From Artemia franciscana (taxonomy: Eukaryota; Arthropoda; Branchiopoda; Anostraca; Artemiidae): DNA of 64,000 nt. Of this stretch, positions 61,201 to 63,689 are shown one piece after another. Every line of letters begins with the position of its first letter. Within the stretch, counting starts at the first letter, position 1. Below the pieces are notes generated by a model. The model did not search any database and had not been told where the DNA came from. It saw only the letters and a program-made list of their open reading frames with translations. The position numbers were made by a program, and so were the translations under genes. The stretch is taken from NCBI RefSeq assembly GCF_032884065.1, contig NC_088872.1:992001-1056000 (forward strand), read 5' to 3'.

Positions 61201-63689
61201 TTGGTTTTCCATTAGAATTTTATTCTTTTCAATATAATAACTTAAATGGGCATGTACAGCTTTCTCATAAAACTTAGAGAAAAGTGGGAGAATAGATATA
61301 GATCTTCGATTCGATGGGTCATCTTTTTTCCCTCCTTTATGAAGAGGAACCACTCTTGCAATTTTTAGTGCTTGCGGGAAGACTCCATGATCCACAGAAA
61401 GGTTGATGAGGTGCGTCAAGACAGGTAAGACACTCGTTTTTGCGGCTTTTATGAGTTTATATTGAAGGTTTCTATTGAAACCTGTTTCTGGTGTAAGAAC
61501 GTTGGAACTTTCAAAGATTATAAATTTATACATTCTTTAAGACCTTAAACCTCGTTAAAATTTCAATTTAACCTTAAACTTCCAATTTAATACCCTAGAT
61601 TGACTGAAAGAAAATTTTTAGCAATCTTCCTCAACAAGACCAAATAGCATGCCTTTAGTGAATTCTTAAATTTTTCAAATTTCGTACAAATGAACACAAT
61701 ATATACTTCTTTTGTTATTCATATAGCACTAAACTATTCACGGGGAATGAGTTATCTACAAGGTGTTCAAAGAGCATTAATAGATGATCCTTTGTCAAAT
61801 TTTTGCAATATGACTTCAAGACAGTTCAAAACTGTTTGTAGCCAATCTTTTTTTTACTATGGCTGAAAAATATGGCATAAGAAATACTTAAATTTCCGGA
61901 TCCACTTTATTTTGGCTACAGTGTAGAGTGGATGAAACAAAGTTCAGTATTAATATTGTAAAGTAGATGAAATAAAAAGGGTGTGACCTTCAATAATTAA
62001 CAACAACAAAACTATCATGGCATTGAAGGACTAAACTGAAACTAAAACAAAAAAAAATTAGCGTTTCCCAGCCCATGTCAAATGTGTCAAAACTTGCTAT
62101 AAAATAAACTAGCTCAAACGAACTAGATGATACGTTTCCCTATATTTGTAAAATTGTACAAAAACATATATTTACTGAAAACTCAAAAGCCATACAAAAA
62201 AGTATTATTTTAGGAGGCAAAAAGACTAATTTATAAGGCTCTCCATAGTCAAAGTTATTGAGCCAAATAGTCAAACGTTGATGAATTCAAAAGTCCAACA
62301 GCCATGATATAGCAACTTTTATATTGTGCCTCATTTACTTTATCATAAAACTGAAGCAAAAAAAACACTGAGAGTGAAATTTCACTGATACTAAATAATG
62401 CAAAGAATCAAAATACAAAGAACATATATAATTAATGCTAATTAATAATACAAAGAACATATATAATTAATAATACAAAGAACGAATAATACAAAGGTTA
62501 ATACAAAGAAAAAACTCCAATAGATGTGAAATCAAGCATAGATTATGCCTCATCAAAGTGTAAATTTTTGCCCCTCCCCCCCCCCCCCCTGCAGCAAAAC
62601 ATTGATTTTGGATAAATCTACCGATCTGAAAATTTCTTTATGGCATGCTACATGCCTATGGGCTTTGGTTTGCTCTTTACTAGGTTGCGCTAAATTCTTT
62701 CTACTTTGTATAGGCACTGGCAAAGTGGCCTAAAATAATATTTTTGGTCTCAGAAAAGCAAAAGTAAACTTCAAAAAATCTGAAATTGAAACAAAACTAT
62801 GTAGAAAAAATGTCTACTTTAAGAAGAAGTGACCTACACTAAATTTACACCACAGATACCTTGAATATACTGGAATATAGGGGTATATTTTTTTTTTTTA
62901 TATAGTGGTTACTTTTAATATATAATATATTTATGGCCATATATTAAAAGTGGTTACTTTTAATATATAATTTTTTAATATAGTGGTATATTTTTTTTTA
63001 TAGTCTTCAATAGCCCTTATCAAAAAACTTGAAGTAAACAAAAAAAGAAAAAAGCCTTTTAATTACATATTTTATAATAATACCTCTAGAAGAGAAGTGT
63101 AAATTTCTCTTAACAAATTTATTTTAAAGAATCCCTTGGGTAGTAATCAAAAATTATCCTTGAACATGATGGATCATGAGTTTAGTATTTTTCTTCCAAG
63201 ATACAACAAAAATCTAAATTTCCTGAATTTTTGTTTGGCTGTAACACACAAGCTAAAACAGGTATGCAGCAGAAAAATTACAATGTTGGTTAAATGATGG
63301 TAAGAATAAACCTACCAAGTTTTATCAGAATCTGACATGGTGGGTGGCAGGCAATCAACATTATATAGCCTCCCACATTATACAGACGAGTCGCTAATTT
63401 AATCACATTGTATTTATTTTTTGTACTTTGTCACACTCCTTCTTTTTAAATTTGTTTATTATTTTTTTTTTGTCTTTGTAATTCACTTTCATGGTGCTGA
63501 CTGGGGTGGTCGAAGACAGTTGAAACTATAAAGAAATACCCTACTAGTGATAAATCACATGGACCAGCAGCACCGTAACATCGTGTATATGCAAAACGAC
63601 TGGCATGGTACTTATTTAAAAAAAAGAACTTACCACCTTCTCCAGCTCAATTCCAAATTTAAAACATAGCTCATCAAAATCTTCAGCAC
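1654..63689 (-). CDS. FARSB: Phenylalanyl-tRNA synthetase beta subunit, cytosolic (12 exons, 5' end off window)
   Basis: Beta subunit of the cytosolic alpha2-beta2 enzyme that charges tRNA-Phe. The alpha subunit carries the catalytic site; in this family the beta subunit carries the B3/B4 editing domain, the B5 domain and a catalytic-like module. Joined exons: 63634-63689, 58003-58208, 49855-49927, 45500-45664, 42000-42101, 38264-38443, 33015-33190, 22982-23189, 20220-20300, 9240-9450, 6158-6316, 1654-1805, all on the minus strand. Every junction is GT-AG and phases agree, giving one open frame of 588 residues and a TGA stop. Hallmarks seen in order: [49 protein letters not shown] and [12 protein letters not shown]. 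The human protein is 589 residues; with the missing first exon this one would be about 605. The extra length lies mostly in exon 58003-58208. There are no internal stops, so it looks functional. The fit to eukaryotic FARSB is recalled, not searched. Confidence 0.95.
1930..3845 (-). mobile_element. RTE-like LINE, long degraded copy (reverse transcriptase to 3' end)
   Basis: Read on the minus strand from 3845 down. It has linker traces ([30 protein letters not shown]), then [11 protein letters not shown], then the start of reverse transcriptase ([19 protein letters not shown], then [15 protein letters not shown]). After a large internal deletion the C-terminal block follows ([20 protein letters not shown] and [19 protein letters not shown]). 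The catalytic YADD region is missing. The tail is a TAGTAATGG-type repeat. Many stops and frameshifts. It lies in FARSB intron 12 in the same orientation as the gene. RTE assignment rests on recalled family blocks. Confidence 0.8.
3846..4440. mobile_element. Unclassified insertion inside the RTE copy
   Basis: RTE homology stops at about 3845 (linker start [10 protein letters not shown]) and resumes at 4441 with the preceding endonuclease block ([20 protein letters not shown]), so roughly 595 bp was inserted between adjacent codons. The insert is T-rich at its left end and has a 10-bp hairpin at 4400-4409/4418-4427, about 14 bases from its right edge. No transposase is visible. A hairpin near one end suggests a Helitron-like element, but a clear CTRR terminus is not seen. 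Confidence 0.5.
4441..4620 (-). mobile_element. RTE-like LINE, endonuclase C-terminal part
   Basis: The minus strand reads [13 protein letters not shown] then [20 protein letters not shown] and [10 protein letters not shown], the end of an apurinic-type endonuclease domain. It is the upstream continuation of the copy at 1930-3845, separated by the insertion at 3846-4440. Confidence 0.75.
4621..5225. other. Intron 12 sequence, nothing recognised
   Basis: Contains a G-run (4962-4972) and degenerate GTTAGAGCTTAGC-type text but no coding block, tandem repeat or match to the other repeats in this window that I can support. Confidence 0.4.
5226..5580 (+). mobile_element. RTE-like LINE, endonuclease fragment
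   Basis: The plus strand reads [40 protein letters not shown], then [12 protein letters not shown] and, after a frameshift, [20 protein letters not shown]. This is the AP-endonuclease half of the same RTE family. DFNAQVG is the catalytic Asp-Asn block. It is internally deleted and opposite in orientation to the 1930-4620 copy next to it. Confidence 0.8.
5590..5950 (+). repeat. Dispersed repeat, copy 1 (second copy at 42645-43165)
   Basis: Shares long blocks with 42645-43165, including TAGTTTGAATTAAAACATTA, TTCTGAACTGAACTT, TTTTTTTCATGTCTTAAA and CTTTGTCAAAATATAT-type text, in the same order and strand. Non-coding; class unknown. Confidence 0.7.
6158..6316 (-). CDS. FARSB: FARSB coding exon, catalytic-like module
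   Basis: Two bases complete Asp, then [19 protein letters not shown] and [17 protein letters not shown], ending CCQ plus one base. This corresponds to human VGAKNYRHLCAVYYNKNPG and [16 protein letters not shown]. The acceptor is TTTTTCAG and the donor GTAAGC. Confidence 0.95.
6317..7454. other. Intron 11 sequence, nothing recognised
   Basis: AT-rich. A 71-residue frame starts next to the exon acceptor but is exon read-through and has no conserved motif. Confidence 0.4.
7455..7665 (+). repeat. Fold-back family fragment
   Basis: Spacer (CCCAATTACTCAAGACCGAC, then CCTGAAACACATGGGCC) followed by one module arm with ACTTTAGCGTGAAGAGC, then AAAACTTG and a T-run. It matches the arm of the copies near 28.0 and 37.9 kb. 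Only one arm remains. Confidence 0.6.
8205..8400 (+). mobile_element. Gypsy-like retrotransposon, reverse transcriptase N-terminal fragment
   Basis: The plus strand reads [19 protein letters not shown], then [20 protein letters not shown] and [10 protein letters not shown]. This is the stretch before the catalytic fingers of Ty3/gypsy polymerases (PYRIP..RQEMKKEIDRML.LGVI). One stop precedes it, and no protease, integrase or LTR is visible nearby. Confidence 0.7.
8401..9239. other. Intron 11 sequence with a short AGAAAGGCAG repeat
   Basis: Positions 8480-8515 hold three copies of an AGAAAGGCAGAT-like unit. The overlapping 68-residue frame has no recognisable domain. The rest is AT-rich and unassigned. 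Confidence 0.4.
9240..9450 (-). CDS. FARSB: FARSB coding exon, catalytic-like module
   Basis: Seventy codons and one extra base. It carries [19 protein letters not shown], then [19 protein letters not shown] and [10 protein letters not shown], in the same order as human HISNPKTAEFQ, RTTLLPGLLKTI and LFEISD. It ends in a run of seven A and donor GTTGTA. The acceptor is ATTTTCTAG. Confidence 0.96.
10105..10440. repeat. TTTTATATT low-complexity tract
   Basis: About 335 bases of nearly pure A/T made of TTTTATATTT-like units with no C or G over long runs. Confidence 0.9.
10441..12599. other. Intron 10 sequence, nothing recognised
   Basis: Includes an AAATAATAA-rich tract at 11805-11945. No supported coding or mobile-element block. 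Confidence 0.4.
12600..12930 (+). repeat. Degenerate ~110-bp repeat, array 1
   Basis: The phrase 'CCCTTTTGACAACCTGGATACAAATAGTG' in degenerate form recurs at about 12661, 12779 and 12882 (spacings 118 and 103). It is linked by text like TTAGTCGTTCCCAAAATGTTACCGATACGCC. The same unit recurs near 16.1-16.8 and 17.17-17.72 kb. Confidence 0.65.
12931..13651. other. Intron 10 sequence, nothing recognised
   Basis: AT-rich. The short open frames on the minus strand show no conserved motif. A G-run is at 13281-13290. Confidence 0.4.
13652..15377 (+). mobile_element. Fold-back element copy A (most complete)
   Basis: Starts ATCAAACAGTTCGTGGTAAC, an 8-bp hairpin (CAGTTCGT/ACGAACTG), and runs through a body shared with copies B-F (TAGTAAGGAGCGACCCGG; GGGTGATCGTATCGA; TTTGACCAGTG). 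Two modules follow with inverted CTCTTTACGCTAAAG / TTTAGTATAAAG motifs at 14607 and 14710. It ends in a long palindrome with arms 15073-15205 and 15243-15377. Open frames inside appear by chance and no protein is conserved. It is non-autonomous; class unknown. Confidence 0.8.
15073..15377. repeat. Long palindrome, ~133-bp arms, 37-nt spacer
   Basis: The left arm 15073-15205 and right arm 15243-15377 are near-perfect reverse complements (AAGTTTTTTTAACTGAAAGT at left, ACTTTCAGTTAAAAAAAACT at right). The spacer is TACTGTTTTAAAAAGCAGAG plus GTTGAGAGAAAGAGCC-like text. It forms the terminal module of copy A. Confidence 0.9.
15378..16100. other. Intron 10 sequence, nothing recognised
   Basis: AT-rich sequence after copy A, with short phrases resembling the module arm (TTTCTGTTCGTTTTTCGC near 15498). 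No coding supported. Confidence 0.4.
16101..16830 (+). repeat. Degenerate ~110-bp repeat, array 2
   Basis: Contains GAAAACCTGGATAAATTTAT (16201), GACAACATGGCAGCACATAG (16350) and GACCCGAATAAAGATAGTTG (about 16645), with linking text on Cys/Pro-rich-looking 'cccttcctcaagccac' lines. The unit is related to the arrays at 12.6 and 17.2 kb, but the spacing is less regular. Confidence 0.5.
17140..17730 (+). repeat. Degenerate ~110-bp tandem array 3
   Basis: Anchors GACAATCTGGATGCAGCTAC (17261), GACAACCTAGACGCAAACAG (17366), GACAACAGGGATACAAATAG (17480) and AAAAACCTGGATGCACGTAG (17594) give periods of 105, 114 and 114 bp. Units share CCCTTAGC.GTTCCTGAGACAT-like text. The 117-residue frame at 17577-17930 overlaps the last unit and is not supported as a gene. 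Confidence 0.75.
18303..19802 (+). mobile_element. Fold-back element copy B
   Basis: Same body and orientation as copy A, starting in a doubled hairpin (CAGTTCGTTACCACAGTTCG then TGGTAACGAACTG at 18305-18340). It keeps the inner module pair (19288 and 19385). The terminal palindrome has lost its centre: the left-arm remnant (AAATAAGAAAAACAATTTTT) runs straight into the right arm at about 19733. Confidence 0.8.
19803..20219. other. Intron 10 sequence next to exon 20220-20300
   Basis: No coding or repeat recognised apart from a 16-A run near 19953. Confidence 0.4.
20220..20300 (-). CDS. FARSB: FARSB coding exon, start of catalytic-like module
   Basis: Twenty-seven codons [19 protein letters not shown] then TETVTYTL, matching human FPLNKLTELLRHDMAAAGF. 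The acceptor is GCTTTCTAG and the donor GTAAGA, both phase 0. In this family the module is a degenerate class II synthetase fold used for subunit assembly. Confidence 0.93.
20931..20989. repeat. (AT)n microsatellite
   Basis: About 29 uninterrupted AT units directly upstream of the mariner remnant. Confidence 0.97.
21057..21265 (+). mobile_element. Mariner-family transposase remnant
   Basis: The plus strand reads [20 protein letters not shown], then [19 protein letters not shown] and, after a frameshift, [22 protein letters not shown] holds the second catalytic Asp, and the Asp in PPYSSDL corresponds to the third Asp of the mariner D,D34D triad. The N-terminal half and terminal inverted repeats were not found. 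Dead copy. Confidence 0.85.
22015..22760 (+). repeat. ~200-bp satellite, about 3.7 units
   Basis: GAGGAGCTGTAGCCCTTTAT-type anchor at 22015, 22220, 22420 and 22619, plus a truncated copy at about 22715. Spacings are 205, 200 and 199 bp. Units at 22220-22620 are about 93% identical by eye. Each contains AGAAGCAGTAGTCCTAGATT and TTAAGCTGACAAACAAAAGT. It lies in FARSB intron 9, just downstream of the B5 exon. Confidence 0.9.
22845..23012. repeat. Tandem duplication covering the 3' edge of FARSB exon 22982-23189
   Basis: The segment GATGTGACAAGGAAATCAGA through CAATAGTGACAATTTTAGGT (22943-23012) is repeated at about 22845-22910. The copy carries the last ~28 coding bases of the exon, its phase-0 end and a GTTTGT donor-like site. 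Confidence 0.85.
22982..23189 (-). CDS. FARSB: FARSB coding exon, B5 domain
   Basis: Starts with the base completing Ser, then [16 protein letters not shown]; it later carries [18 protein letters not shown] and AIVHGYDNI, the family's most recognisable block. It ends IVTIAQQ in phase 0 with donor GTTTGT. The last bases of this exon and its donor are present a second time about 100 bp downstream in the intron. Confidence 0.97.
23190..24660. other. Intron 8 sequence, nothing recognised
   Basis: A 71-residue frame at 23743-23958 and others show no conserved motif. A poly-G run is at 24410-24418. No repeat in common with the rest of the window noted. Confidence 0.4.
24679..24766 (+). repeat. TTAGACGTT minisatellite
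   Basis: About seven loosely spaced copies of an 8-9 base TTAGACGTT unit (GTTAGACGTTAATTAAG ... TTAGACGTTATTAGACGTTA). Confidence 0.75.
24771..24850 (+). mobile_element. tRNA-derived SINE head (fragment)
   Basis: TGGCAGCACAGTGGATTGAG resembles a tRNA A box and GGGGTCGATTCC an RNA polymerase III B box, spaced about 35 bases. The cloverleaf cannot be completed, so it is not a tRNA gene. It runs directly into fold-back copy C. Confidence 0.55.
24860..26314 (-). mobile_element. Fold-back element copy C
   Basis: Minus-orientation copy. It has a spacer (CTCTACTTTTTAAAACAGTA), an arm (ACTTTAGCGTAAAGAGCGG at 24892), an inner module pair, the body, and the terminal hairpin TACAGTTCGTTACCACAAAC at 26279-26298 followed by TGTTTGAC. 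The inner module motif near 25330 is broken (CTCTTATAACTCTGAGTTAT). Confidence 0.8.
26310..26985 (-). mobile_element. Fold-back element copy D, truncated
   Basis: Begins inside the body (GGTCAAAGTTTGTAACTTAC) exactly where copy C ends, and runs to the same hairpin end (CAGTTCGTTACCACAAACTG, then TTTGATAAG). It includes an A-run of about 33 at 26595-26628. It is truncated on the side away from the hairpin and about 90% identical to C by eye. Confidence 0.8.
27745..28140 (+). repeat. Fold-back family copy H
   Basis: Two module arms (CCTTAGCGTAAAGAGCGATG at 27805 and ACTTTAGCGTAAGGAGCCAA at 28058) with TTTAAGTTTTAA ends, and between them the spacer CCCAATTCTTTAATAACTAC / CCTGAAACACAAGGGTCC. No terminal hairpin. 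It directly abuts the DIRS-like element. Confidence 0.65.
28141..30650 (+). mobile_element. DIRS-like retrotransposon, degraded
   Basis: Gag-like frame (28206-28592), then a zinc knuckle with CX2CX4HX4C spacing but a stop inside it (about 28673-28715). Reverse transcriptase begins near 29020 ([38 protein letters not shown]). An RNase H-like block carries [12 protein letters not shown] (about 29935). The last open frame, 30058-30624, has [52 protein letters not shown] and [11 protein letters not shown]. In DIRS/YR elements this block follows RNase H. The tyrosine recombinase itself is not visible, so a related RT lineage is possible. Several stops and frameshifts. Confidence 0.7.
30968..31110. 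repeat. Inverted repeat with a 20-bp inner stem
   Basis: The inner arms GCAACTGTTGATGCCCTCTT (31024-31043) and AAGAGGGCGTCAACAGTTGC (31046-31065) pair with one T-G wobble and two bases between them. Weaker outer pairing (AAGGAATCATT near 30967; AATGATTCC near 31100) extends the fold to about 140 nt. Confidence 0.8.
31225..32873 (-). mobile_element. Fold-back element copy E
   Basis: Spacer GTTTTAAAAAGTAGAATTGT, arm (ACTTTAGCGTAAAGAGCGAG at 31262), inner modules, body and terminal hairpin CAGTTCGTTACCACGAACTG (32847-32866) plus TTTGATA. The inner module has become a perfect 34-bp inverted repeat (31811-31888). The spacer is inverted relative to copies A and C. The 128-residue frame 31952-32338 inside it is repeat sequence, not a gene. 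Confidence 0.8.
31811..31888. repeat. Perfect 34-bp inverted repeat, 10-nt loop
   Basis: Left arm 31811-31844, right arm 31855-31888, loop ATCTCCTCTT. The arms contain CTTTAGCATAAAGAGCGAGG. No mismatch found by direct comparison. Confidence 0.95.
33015..33190 (-). CDS. FARSB: FARSB coding exon, B3/B4 to B5 junction
   Basis: Begins [16 protein letters not shown], continues through [18 protein letters not shown] and ends at GI plus two bases of a split Ser codon. It corresponds to human KIVLDIIVTMFSEYC and RADLINKKVGI. The donor is GTTTGA, weaker than the GTAAG donors elsewhere in the gene. The acceptor is ATTTTATAG. Confidence 0.94.
33191..35604. other. Intron 7 sequence, mostly unassigned
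   Basis: Two imperfect ~48-bp tandem units with GTTTTCGACAAAATAATACT (33603-33690), then TTAGATTAGGTTGGGTTAGA at about 33701. Minus-strand coding trace at 34350-34560 ([20 protein letters not shown], then KAQAMDKMF) of unknown identity. No other feature supported. Confidence 0.4.
35605..36803 (-). mobile_element. Fold-back element copy F, diverged
   Basis: Arm motif CTGTAAAGAGCGAGGTGTTG (35626), body blocks (GGGCACT-type and GAATGAGCCCTCTCCC at 36334), and a terminal hairpin eroded to CATTACCACGAACTGTTTGA at 36780. It is more diverged than A-E. Confidence 0.75.
37108..37310 (+). repeat. Tandem duplication, period 100 bp
   Basis: GAACTAGAGTCAATCTGCTG at 37108 recurs as GAACTAGAATCAATCTGTTG at 37208. 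Each unit ends in CCATTATAATGGAAAATTTT-like palindromic text. Confidence 0.75.
37745..38085 (+). repeat. Fold-back family copy G
   Basis: Imperfect palindrome. The left arm is 37755-37855 (CTGAAAGTAAGGAGTAACAT ... TTGCTCTTTATTCTGAAG). The right arm is 37940-38080 (CTTTAGCATAAAGAGCAAGG ... CTGCTCCTTACGTTTAGTTG). The spacer has CCCAATTTTTTGTAAGAACT and CTGAAACAGAG. Weaker body-like GGGG-rich text lies at 37320-37720. No terminal hairpin. Confidence 0.7.
38264..38443 (-). CDS. FARSB: FARSB coding exon, B3/B4 domain
   Basis: Sixty codons, [20 protein letters not shown] through [10 protein letters not shown]. The block [17 protein letters not shown] is the strongly conserved MPPIINGDH segment of the editing domain. 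The acceptor is CTTTTTCAG and the donor GTATTC, both phase 0. Confidence 0.96.
38566..39112 (+). repeat. Tandem duplication, period 285 bp
   Basis: CCAACTAAAGCGTTGTGGGG at 38566 restarts at 38851 as CCAACTAAAGAGTTGTGGGG. The two units keep the same order of blocks (GGCACTTTCCTTAAAAACGG; TGTAACGATTTTAC) with small deletions in the second. It starts about 120 bp from FARSB exon 38264-38443, in intron 6. Confidence 0.9.
39113..39725. other. Intron 6 sequence with TGTTAG-rich start
   Basis: Positions 39105-39160 repeat GTTAGTGT-like units. Nothing else recognised. Confidence 0.4.
39726..40076 (-). other. Unassigned 116-residue open frame
   Basis: Unbroken frame on the minus strand of FARSB intron 6, basic, with no motif I recognise. 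It may be a chance frame or part of an unknown repeat. No splice or start context supports expression. Confidence 0.2.
40260..40912 (+). repeat. Dispersed degenerate ~75-bp unit, four copies
   Basis: Related blocks at 40260-40340, 40408-40482, 40535-40606 and 40838-40912. Each runs GTAGCAACTGGCTGTTATGC-like, then GTCAACGTTGCAAGGAGGGA-like, then a TTCACTGATTGATGTACC-like end. Spacing is irregular (about 127-300 bp). Confidence 0.5.
41880..42017. repeat. Minisatellite built from the edge of FARSB exon 42000-42101
   Basis: CACTATACATTTCCATCAT occurs at 41999-42017 (last 18 coding bases plus donor) and again at 41887-41905. Between them are partial units ATCATACCCTAGATACCC. The array therefore mixes coding-derived and intronic sequence. 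Confidence 0.85.
42000..42101 (-). CDS. FARSB: FARSB coding exon, B3/B4 domain
   Basis: Thirty-four codons from [18 protein letters not shown] to MMEMYS. The GPFTY start and the KEFTAHEMM block match human GPFTY and KEYTACELM. The acceptor follows TTTTCTTCTTTTCAG and the donor is GTAAGTGA. The last 18 coding bases plus the donor GT recur about 110 bp downstream in the intron (see the exon-edge repeat). Confidence 0.94.
42300..42620 (+). mobile_element. Possible DNA-transposon remnant
   Basis: Begins with CAGGGTGACCCAAAAAGATA, which looks like a terminal repeat of a Tc1/mariner-type element. It holds a decayed frame ([15 protein letters not shown]). No catalytic motif or second terminus seen. 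Confidence 0.25.
42645..43165 (+). repeat. Dispersed repeat, copy 2, with internal duplication
   Basis: Matches 5590-5950 block by block. The last part (AATCCCTTGTTAAAATATAT at about 42920) is repeated at about 43118 (AATCCCTTGTCAAAATATAT), so this copy contains a ~200-bp internal duplication. It ends in the (AT)n tract. Confidence 0.7.
43159..43240. repeat. (AT)n microsatellite
   Basis: About 41 uninterrupted AT units. Confidence 0.97.
43241..44848. other. Intron 5 sequence, nothing recognised
   Basis: AT-rich. The open frames on the minus strand (43803-44090, 44311-44526) are Phe/Leu-rich translations of AT-rich DNA without motifs. Confidence 0.4.
44861..45186 (-). mobile_element. tRNA-derived SINE, full length with target-site duplication
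   Basis: Minus strand. The tRNA-like head has A box TGGCCGAGTGG (45166-45176) and B box GGTTCGAATCC (45113-45123). A conserved-looking central part follows, and the tail is CTTTACCTTTACC plus a T-run. ACCCTGACAGAA (12 bp, exact) flanks both sides at 44849-44860 and 45187-45198. The 326-bp length and intact ends indicate a recent insertion. The head resembles a long-variable-arm (Leu/Ser-type) tRNA but does not fold as a functional tRNA. Confidence 0.88.
45500..45664 (-). CDS. FARSB: FARSB coding exon, start of B3/B4 region
   Basis: Exactly 55 codons beginning [16 protein letters not shown] and ending [29 protein letters not shown] in the middle is almost identical to animal FARSB. This is the entry to the B3/B4 domain, which in the family removes mischarged tyrosine from tRNA-Phe. 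The acceptor is TTTTGGTTTTAG, the donor GTAAGA, and both borders are phase 0. Confidence 0.95.
45860..46340 (+). mobile_element. CR1/Jockey-group LINE, C-terminal fragment
   Basis: The plus strand reads [40 protein letters not shown], then [14 protein letters not shown] and [12 protein letters not shown], the thumb and C-terminal part of a non-LTR reverse transcriptase (YVRPLIEYA.VVW type). 5'-truncated. It ends near an AATAAA at 46416. Confidence 0.75.
46341..47539. other. Intron 4 sequence, nothing firmly recognised
   Basis: GGTATCCATAAAGTATCTTT at 46499 resembles a mariner-type terminus, but no transposase follows. The remainder is unassigned. Confidence 0.35.
47540..48305 (+). mobile_element. 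RTE-like LINE, degraded 3' part
   Basis: The plus strand holds [51 protein letters not shown] and [14 protein letters not shown], with many stops and frameshifts, then a GTAGTAGCAGCAGTAA tail. Same family and end as 50690-51480. Confidence 0.8.
48306..49854. other. Intron 4 sequence, nothing recognised
   Basis: The overlapping plus and minus frames at 49508-49771 show no motif. Not assigned. Confidence 0.4.
49855..49927 (-). CDS. FARSB: FARSB coding exon
   Basis: A 73-base exon whose first base completes the split Arg codon; it then reads [19 protein letters not shown] followed by KVGPN. This aligns with the segment after the N-terminal block in human FARSB (RIKAPVYKRVMPDGKIQ type). The acceptor is TTTTTTTGCAG and the donor GTAAGT. 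It ends in phase 0. Confidence 0.88.
50690..51480 (+). mobile_element. RTE-like LINE, best preserved 3' part
   Basis: Nearly open frame [20 protein letters not shown] ... [20 protein letters not shown] ... [14 protein letters not shown], one stop at 50948, then [20 protein letters not shown] ... [20 protein letters not shown] ... [20 protein letters not shown] ... [19 protein letters not shown]. It ends in (TAG)n at 51463-51480. It is the part after the YADD site, so it is 5'-truncated. The single stop suggests a fairly young copy. Confidence 0.88.
51485..52660 (+). mobile_element. CR1/Jockey-group LINE, reverse transcriptase part (5' half)
   Basis: [78 protein letters not shown] and [17 protein letters not shown]. 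After an insertion at about 52020-52266 it continues [20 protein letters not shown] and the catalytic motif KFVDDMSLL (about 52463-52490). A 24-bp duplication (CTCGATACTATATATAAATT) sits at 51919-51966. Stops and frameshifts present. It resumes at 53090. Confidence 0.78.
52020..52266 (+). mobile_element. Insertion inside the LINE, related to the repeat at 59.3 kb
   Basis: Text such as GATACGTGATTGACGTAACC, GGGGGAGTTGGGGGGAG and CCAGGACGATGAATATTGGT matches 59000-59400. It interrupts the reverse transcriptase between LLLIDLQN and FNVPHFL. Confidence 0.6.
52661..53088 (-). mobile_element. Second LINE fragment nested in opposite orientation
   Basis: The minus strand reads [60 protein letters not shown] and [20 protein letters not shown], the N-terminal fingers of a CR1/Jockey-group reverse transcriptase. 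It splits the plus-strand element, whose reading stops at VLKLNGT and resumes at [15 protein letters not shown]. Confidence 0.75.
53089..53990 (+). mobile_element. CR1/Jockey-group LINE, C-terminal half and 3' UTR
   Basis: [73 protein letters not shown], then after a frameshift [20 protein letters not shown] and a stop. The 3' UTR ends AATAAAGTACTATTCTATTC, a short tandem tail typical of this group. Confidence 0.8.
53991..55390. other. Intron 3 sequence, nothing recognised
   Basis: AT-rich. The 85-residue minus frame at 54836-55093 has no motif. Confidence 0.4.
55395..56050 (+). repeat. Segmental duplication, copy 1
   Basis: Block order ATAGATCTAATTTCGTTTTG, GGGTCAGGGATTTAAAGC, ACAATGTTGCATGTACATAG, AAGTCCTTGTTCAGGTGCTT and AAATTTTATTCACACATGG is found again at 56695-57830. 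About 80-85% identity by eye. Confidence 0.8.
56095..56345 (-). repeat. Fold-back family fragment J, strongly diverged
   Basis: GGGCACTAGTCCTTTAAATT and CGAATGAGCCCTTTCTGAAG match the body block of the minus-orientation copies (GGGCACTAGAACTTTTCATT; GAATGAGCCCTCTCGC), as does the CTGAAACAAACAAGCAAATA end. It lies between the two segmental copies. Confidence 0.6.
56470..56548. repeat. GATACGTAGGG short tandem/inverted repeat
   Basis: GATACGTAGGGATACGTAGA and TACGTAGGGATAGAGATATC, with the inverse CCCTACGTTCCC just before and CCCTACGTTC after. It can form a hairpin. Confidence 0.75.
56695..57830 (+). repeat. Segmental duplication, copy 2, with insertion and inner duplication
   Basis: Matches copy 1 at 56700-56740 and 57125-57830. 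About 380 bp without a counterpart (56742-57120) begins with a 15-bp hairpin. Inside, ATGTCTATGGACCCTTCTTT at 57341 restarts at 57494 (period 153). Confidence 0.8.
58003..58208 (-). CDS. FARSB: FARSB coding exon with tRNA-synthetase N-terminal core
   Basis: Contains [18 protein letters not shown], the most conserved N-terminal block of the family, and ends in phase 2 at GTAAGA. Before that block is an acidic, polar stretch (about residues [20 protein letters not shown]) longer than in human FARSB. The 5' border is uncertain. The frame is open for about 20 codons upstream of the first ATG at 58202 but contains no good pyrimidine tract. The best in-phase AG sites leave the exon ending at 58208 or 58205. 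An additional micro-exon is not excluded. Confidence 0.85.
58410..58620 (+). mobile_element. LINE C-terminal fragment
   Basis: [20 protein letters not shown], then after a frameshift [20 protein letters not shown] and [20 protein letters not shown], the usual last 70 residues of CR1/L2-type elements (HNTRQS ... W/NxLP ... FKRxLK). It starts about 200 bp upstream of FARSB exon 58003-58208. Confidence 0.65.
58722..59030 (+). repeat. Tandem duplication, period 155 bp, with palindrome
   Basis: TGTAATCCCACATCGATCTA at 58722 and again at 58877. Each unit carries CACTTGGTATCTACCAAGT and AGCGATCGCAAATTCTGTCG. In the second unit the palindrome is perfect for 13 bp per arm (58931-58943/58946-58958). 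Confidence 0.88.
59031..59570 (+). repeat. Dispersed repeat with two related internal blocks, cut by the gap
   Basis: ACTTACGAATGGGTGATCGG ... TTAGAAGGATAGCGTGTCTC (59157-59220) recurs as ACTTACGAACGGGTGATTAG ... TTAGAAGGATCTTATGTCTC (59432-59492), spacing about 275 bp. Related text is found at 52020-52266. Runs into N. Confidence 0.75.
59571..59670. other. Assembly gap, 100 N
   Basis: Exactly 100 N, so probably a placeholder of unknown true size. Open frames crossing it are meaningless. Confidence 0.99.
59671..61533 (-). mobile_element. CR1/Jockey-group LINE, 5'-truncated
   Basis: Minus strand. [57 protein letters not shown] and [11 protein letters not shown], then one frameshift near 61060. 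It continues [40 protein letters not shown] and the catalytic [12 protein letters not shown] (about 60820-60855), then [19 protein letters not shown] second break leads into [13 protein letters not shown] and [20 protein letters not shown] ... [20 protein letters not shown]. The two Asp of FADD are intact. It has no endonuclease. It ends against the N gap in repeated AATAAGAACAAACT. Confidence 0.9.
61534..63633. other. Intron 2 sequence, mostly unassigned
   Basis: Short repeats ACAAAGAACATATATAATTA (62410-62510), a 17-C run ending at 62589, and AT-rich direct repeats TTACTTTTAATATATAA (62910-62970). No coding block recognised. Confidence 0.4.
63634..63689 (-). CDS. FARSB: FARSB coding exon (second coding exon; first in window)
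   Basis: Encodes [18 protein letters not shown], preceded by two bases completing a codon begun in the unseen first exon. It matches the N-terminal helix of eukaryotic beta subunits (FDELCFEFGLELDE type). The acceptor is a pyrimidine run ending CTAG and the donor is GTAAGT. The exon ends in phase 0. The initiator methionine must lie upstream of position 64000. Confidence 0.9.
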